A stretch of DNA of 49,577 bases, taken from assembly GCA_030612765.1 (NCBI GenBank), contig JAUWNG010000011.1:1-49577 (forward strand). Direction: 5' to 3'. Of this stretch, positions 49,450-49,577 are shown piece after piece. Both the position numbers and the translations under genes were made by a program. The notes beneath the pieces are model-generated. The model was not told where the DNA came from and ran no database searches. It saw only the letters and a program-made list of their open reading frames with translations. Numbering within the stretch: the first letter of the stretch is position 1; each line of letters starts with the position of its first letter. The DNA comes from Planctomycetota bacterium. GTDB taxonomy: Bacteria > Planctomycetota > Planctomycetia > Pirellulales > Thermoguttaceae.

Positions 49450-49577
49450 GTAGGGTGGGTCAAGCCCAGCCCCGCCCCCCCAAAATTTTTACCGTTTTTT
49501 GGGGGGCCCCCGTTCGGGGGCCCCACCAACAATTGCCCCATGGCCGCCCCCCAACGGGCCACACCCCCGCGGGGGGG
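49450..49577. other. Truncated GTAGGGTGGG repeat and low-complexity window end
   Basis: The GTAGGGTGGGTCAAG repeat starts at 49450 but breaks off after about 20 bases into C-, A-, T- and G-homopolymer-rich sequence. This includes a GGGGGGCCCCCG/CGGGGGCCCC fold and a final G-run. An ATG at 49411 opens a frame, but its product is not credible. It looks like an assembly-edge artefact or very degenerate repeat sequence. Confidence 0.5.

Overview
The window is high-GC bacterial chromosome and most likely comes from the Planctomycetota (Pirellulales-like). The evidence is protein style: two tandem proteins of a planctomycete-specific family (TIGR03009 as I recall it), a DUF11-repeat surface protein, a lipoprotein with a formylglycine-generating-enzyme fold, a Tat-exported Gfo/Idh/MocA oxidoreductase, two tandem ClpP genes and a giant kinase/ATPase/histidine-kinase hybrid. 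No rRNA, prophage, complete transposase or CRISPR array was seen. There is one intact tRNA (Gly-GCC) and a 5' fragment of a tRNA-Leu.

Layout. 0-9 kb: an alpha/beta hydrolase with a cysteine at the nucleophile elbow, overlapping a SAM methyltransferase; then a MITE-like palindrome and a ~1,990-residue signalling hybrid. 9-13 kb: tRNA-Gly, trigger factor, clpP1, clpP2 (protein folding and proteolysis). 13-20 kb: a lipoprotein, the two TIGR03009-type paralogues, a membrane NfeD/ClpP-like protein, bioF and a hicBA toxin-antitoxin pair with its own promoter. 20-30 kb: a flavodoxin-fold reductase, then on the minus strand transketolase and phoU; a small membrane protein; then, minus strand, rseP, dxr, nikR and larC. 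nikR and larC are both nickel-related. 30-39 kb: a degenerate receiver protein, a MazG-like pyrophosphohydrolase, a lipoprotein hydrolase, an AT-richer ATPase behind a consensus sigma70 promoter, the DUF11 protein, a decayed antitoxin/PIN-toxin pair, apbE and the FGE-like lipoprotein. 39-43 kb: an oxidoreductase and a convergent two-gene sugar operon (fucose/arabinose-isomerase-like protein and FGGY kinase). 43.6-49.4 kb: a type II secretion/type IV pilus-like operon with one GspE-like ATPase, three consecutive GspF-like membrane proteins and two prepilin-like proteins.

The most unusual feature is the intergenic DNA. Nearly every gap carries a dispersed repeat: at least eight families of short palindromes, plus many degenerate tandem arrays that share a 7-bp period but differ in sequence (GTAGTGG, ATGACGA, ATGAATG, CGACATT, GAGGGAT, purine-rich forms). 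These repeats abut or enter gene ends, often supplying the stop codon and the last residues (tig, clpP1, clpP2, the NfeD protein, larC, tkt, a small membrane protein). In rseP and the gspE-like gene, repeat DNA sits in frame inside the protein. The last ~110 bases look like low-quality or artefactual sequence.
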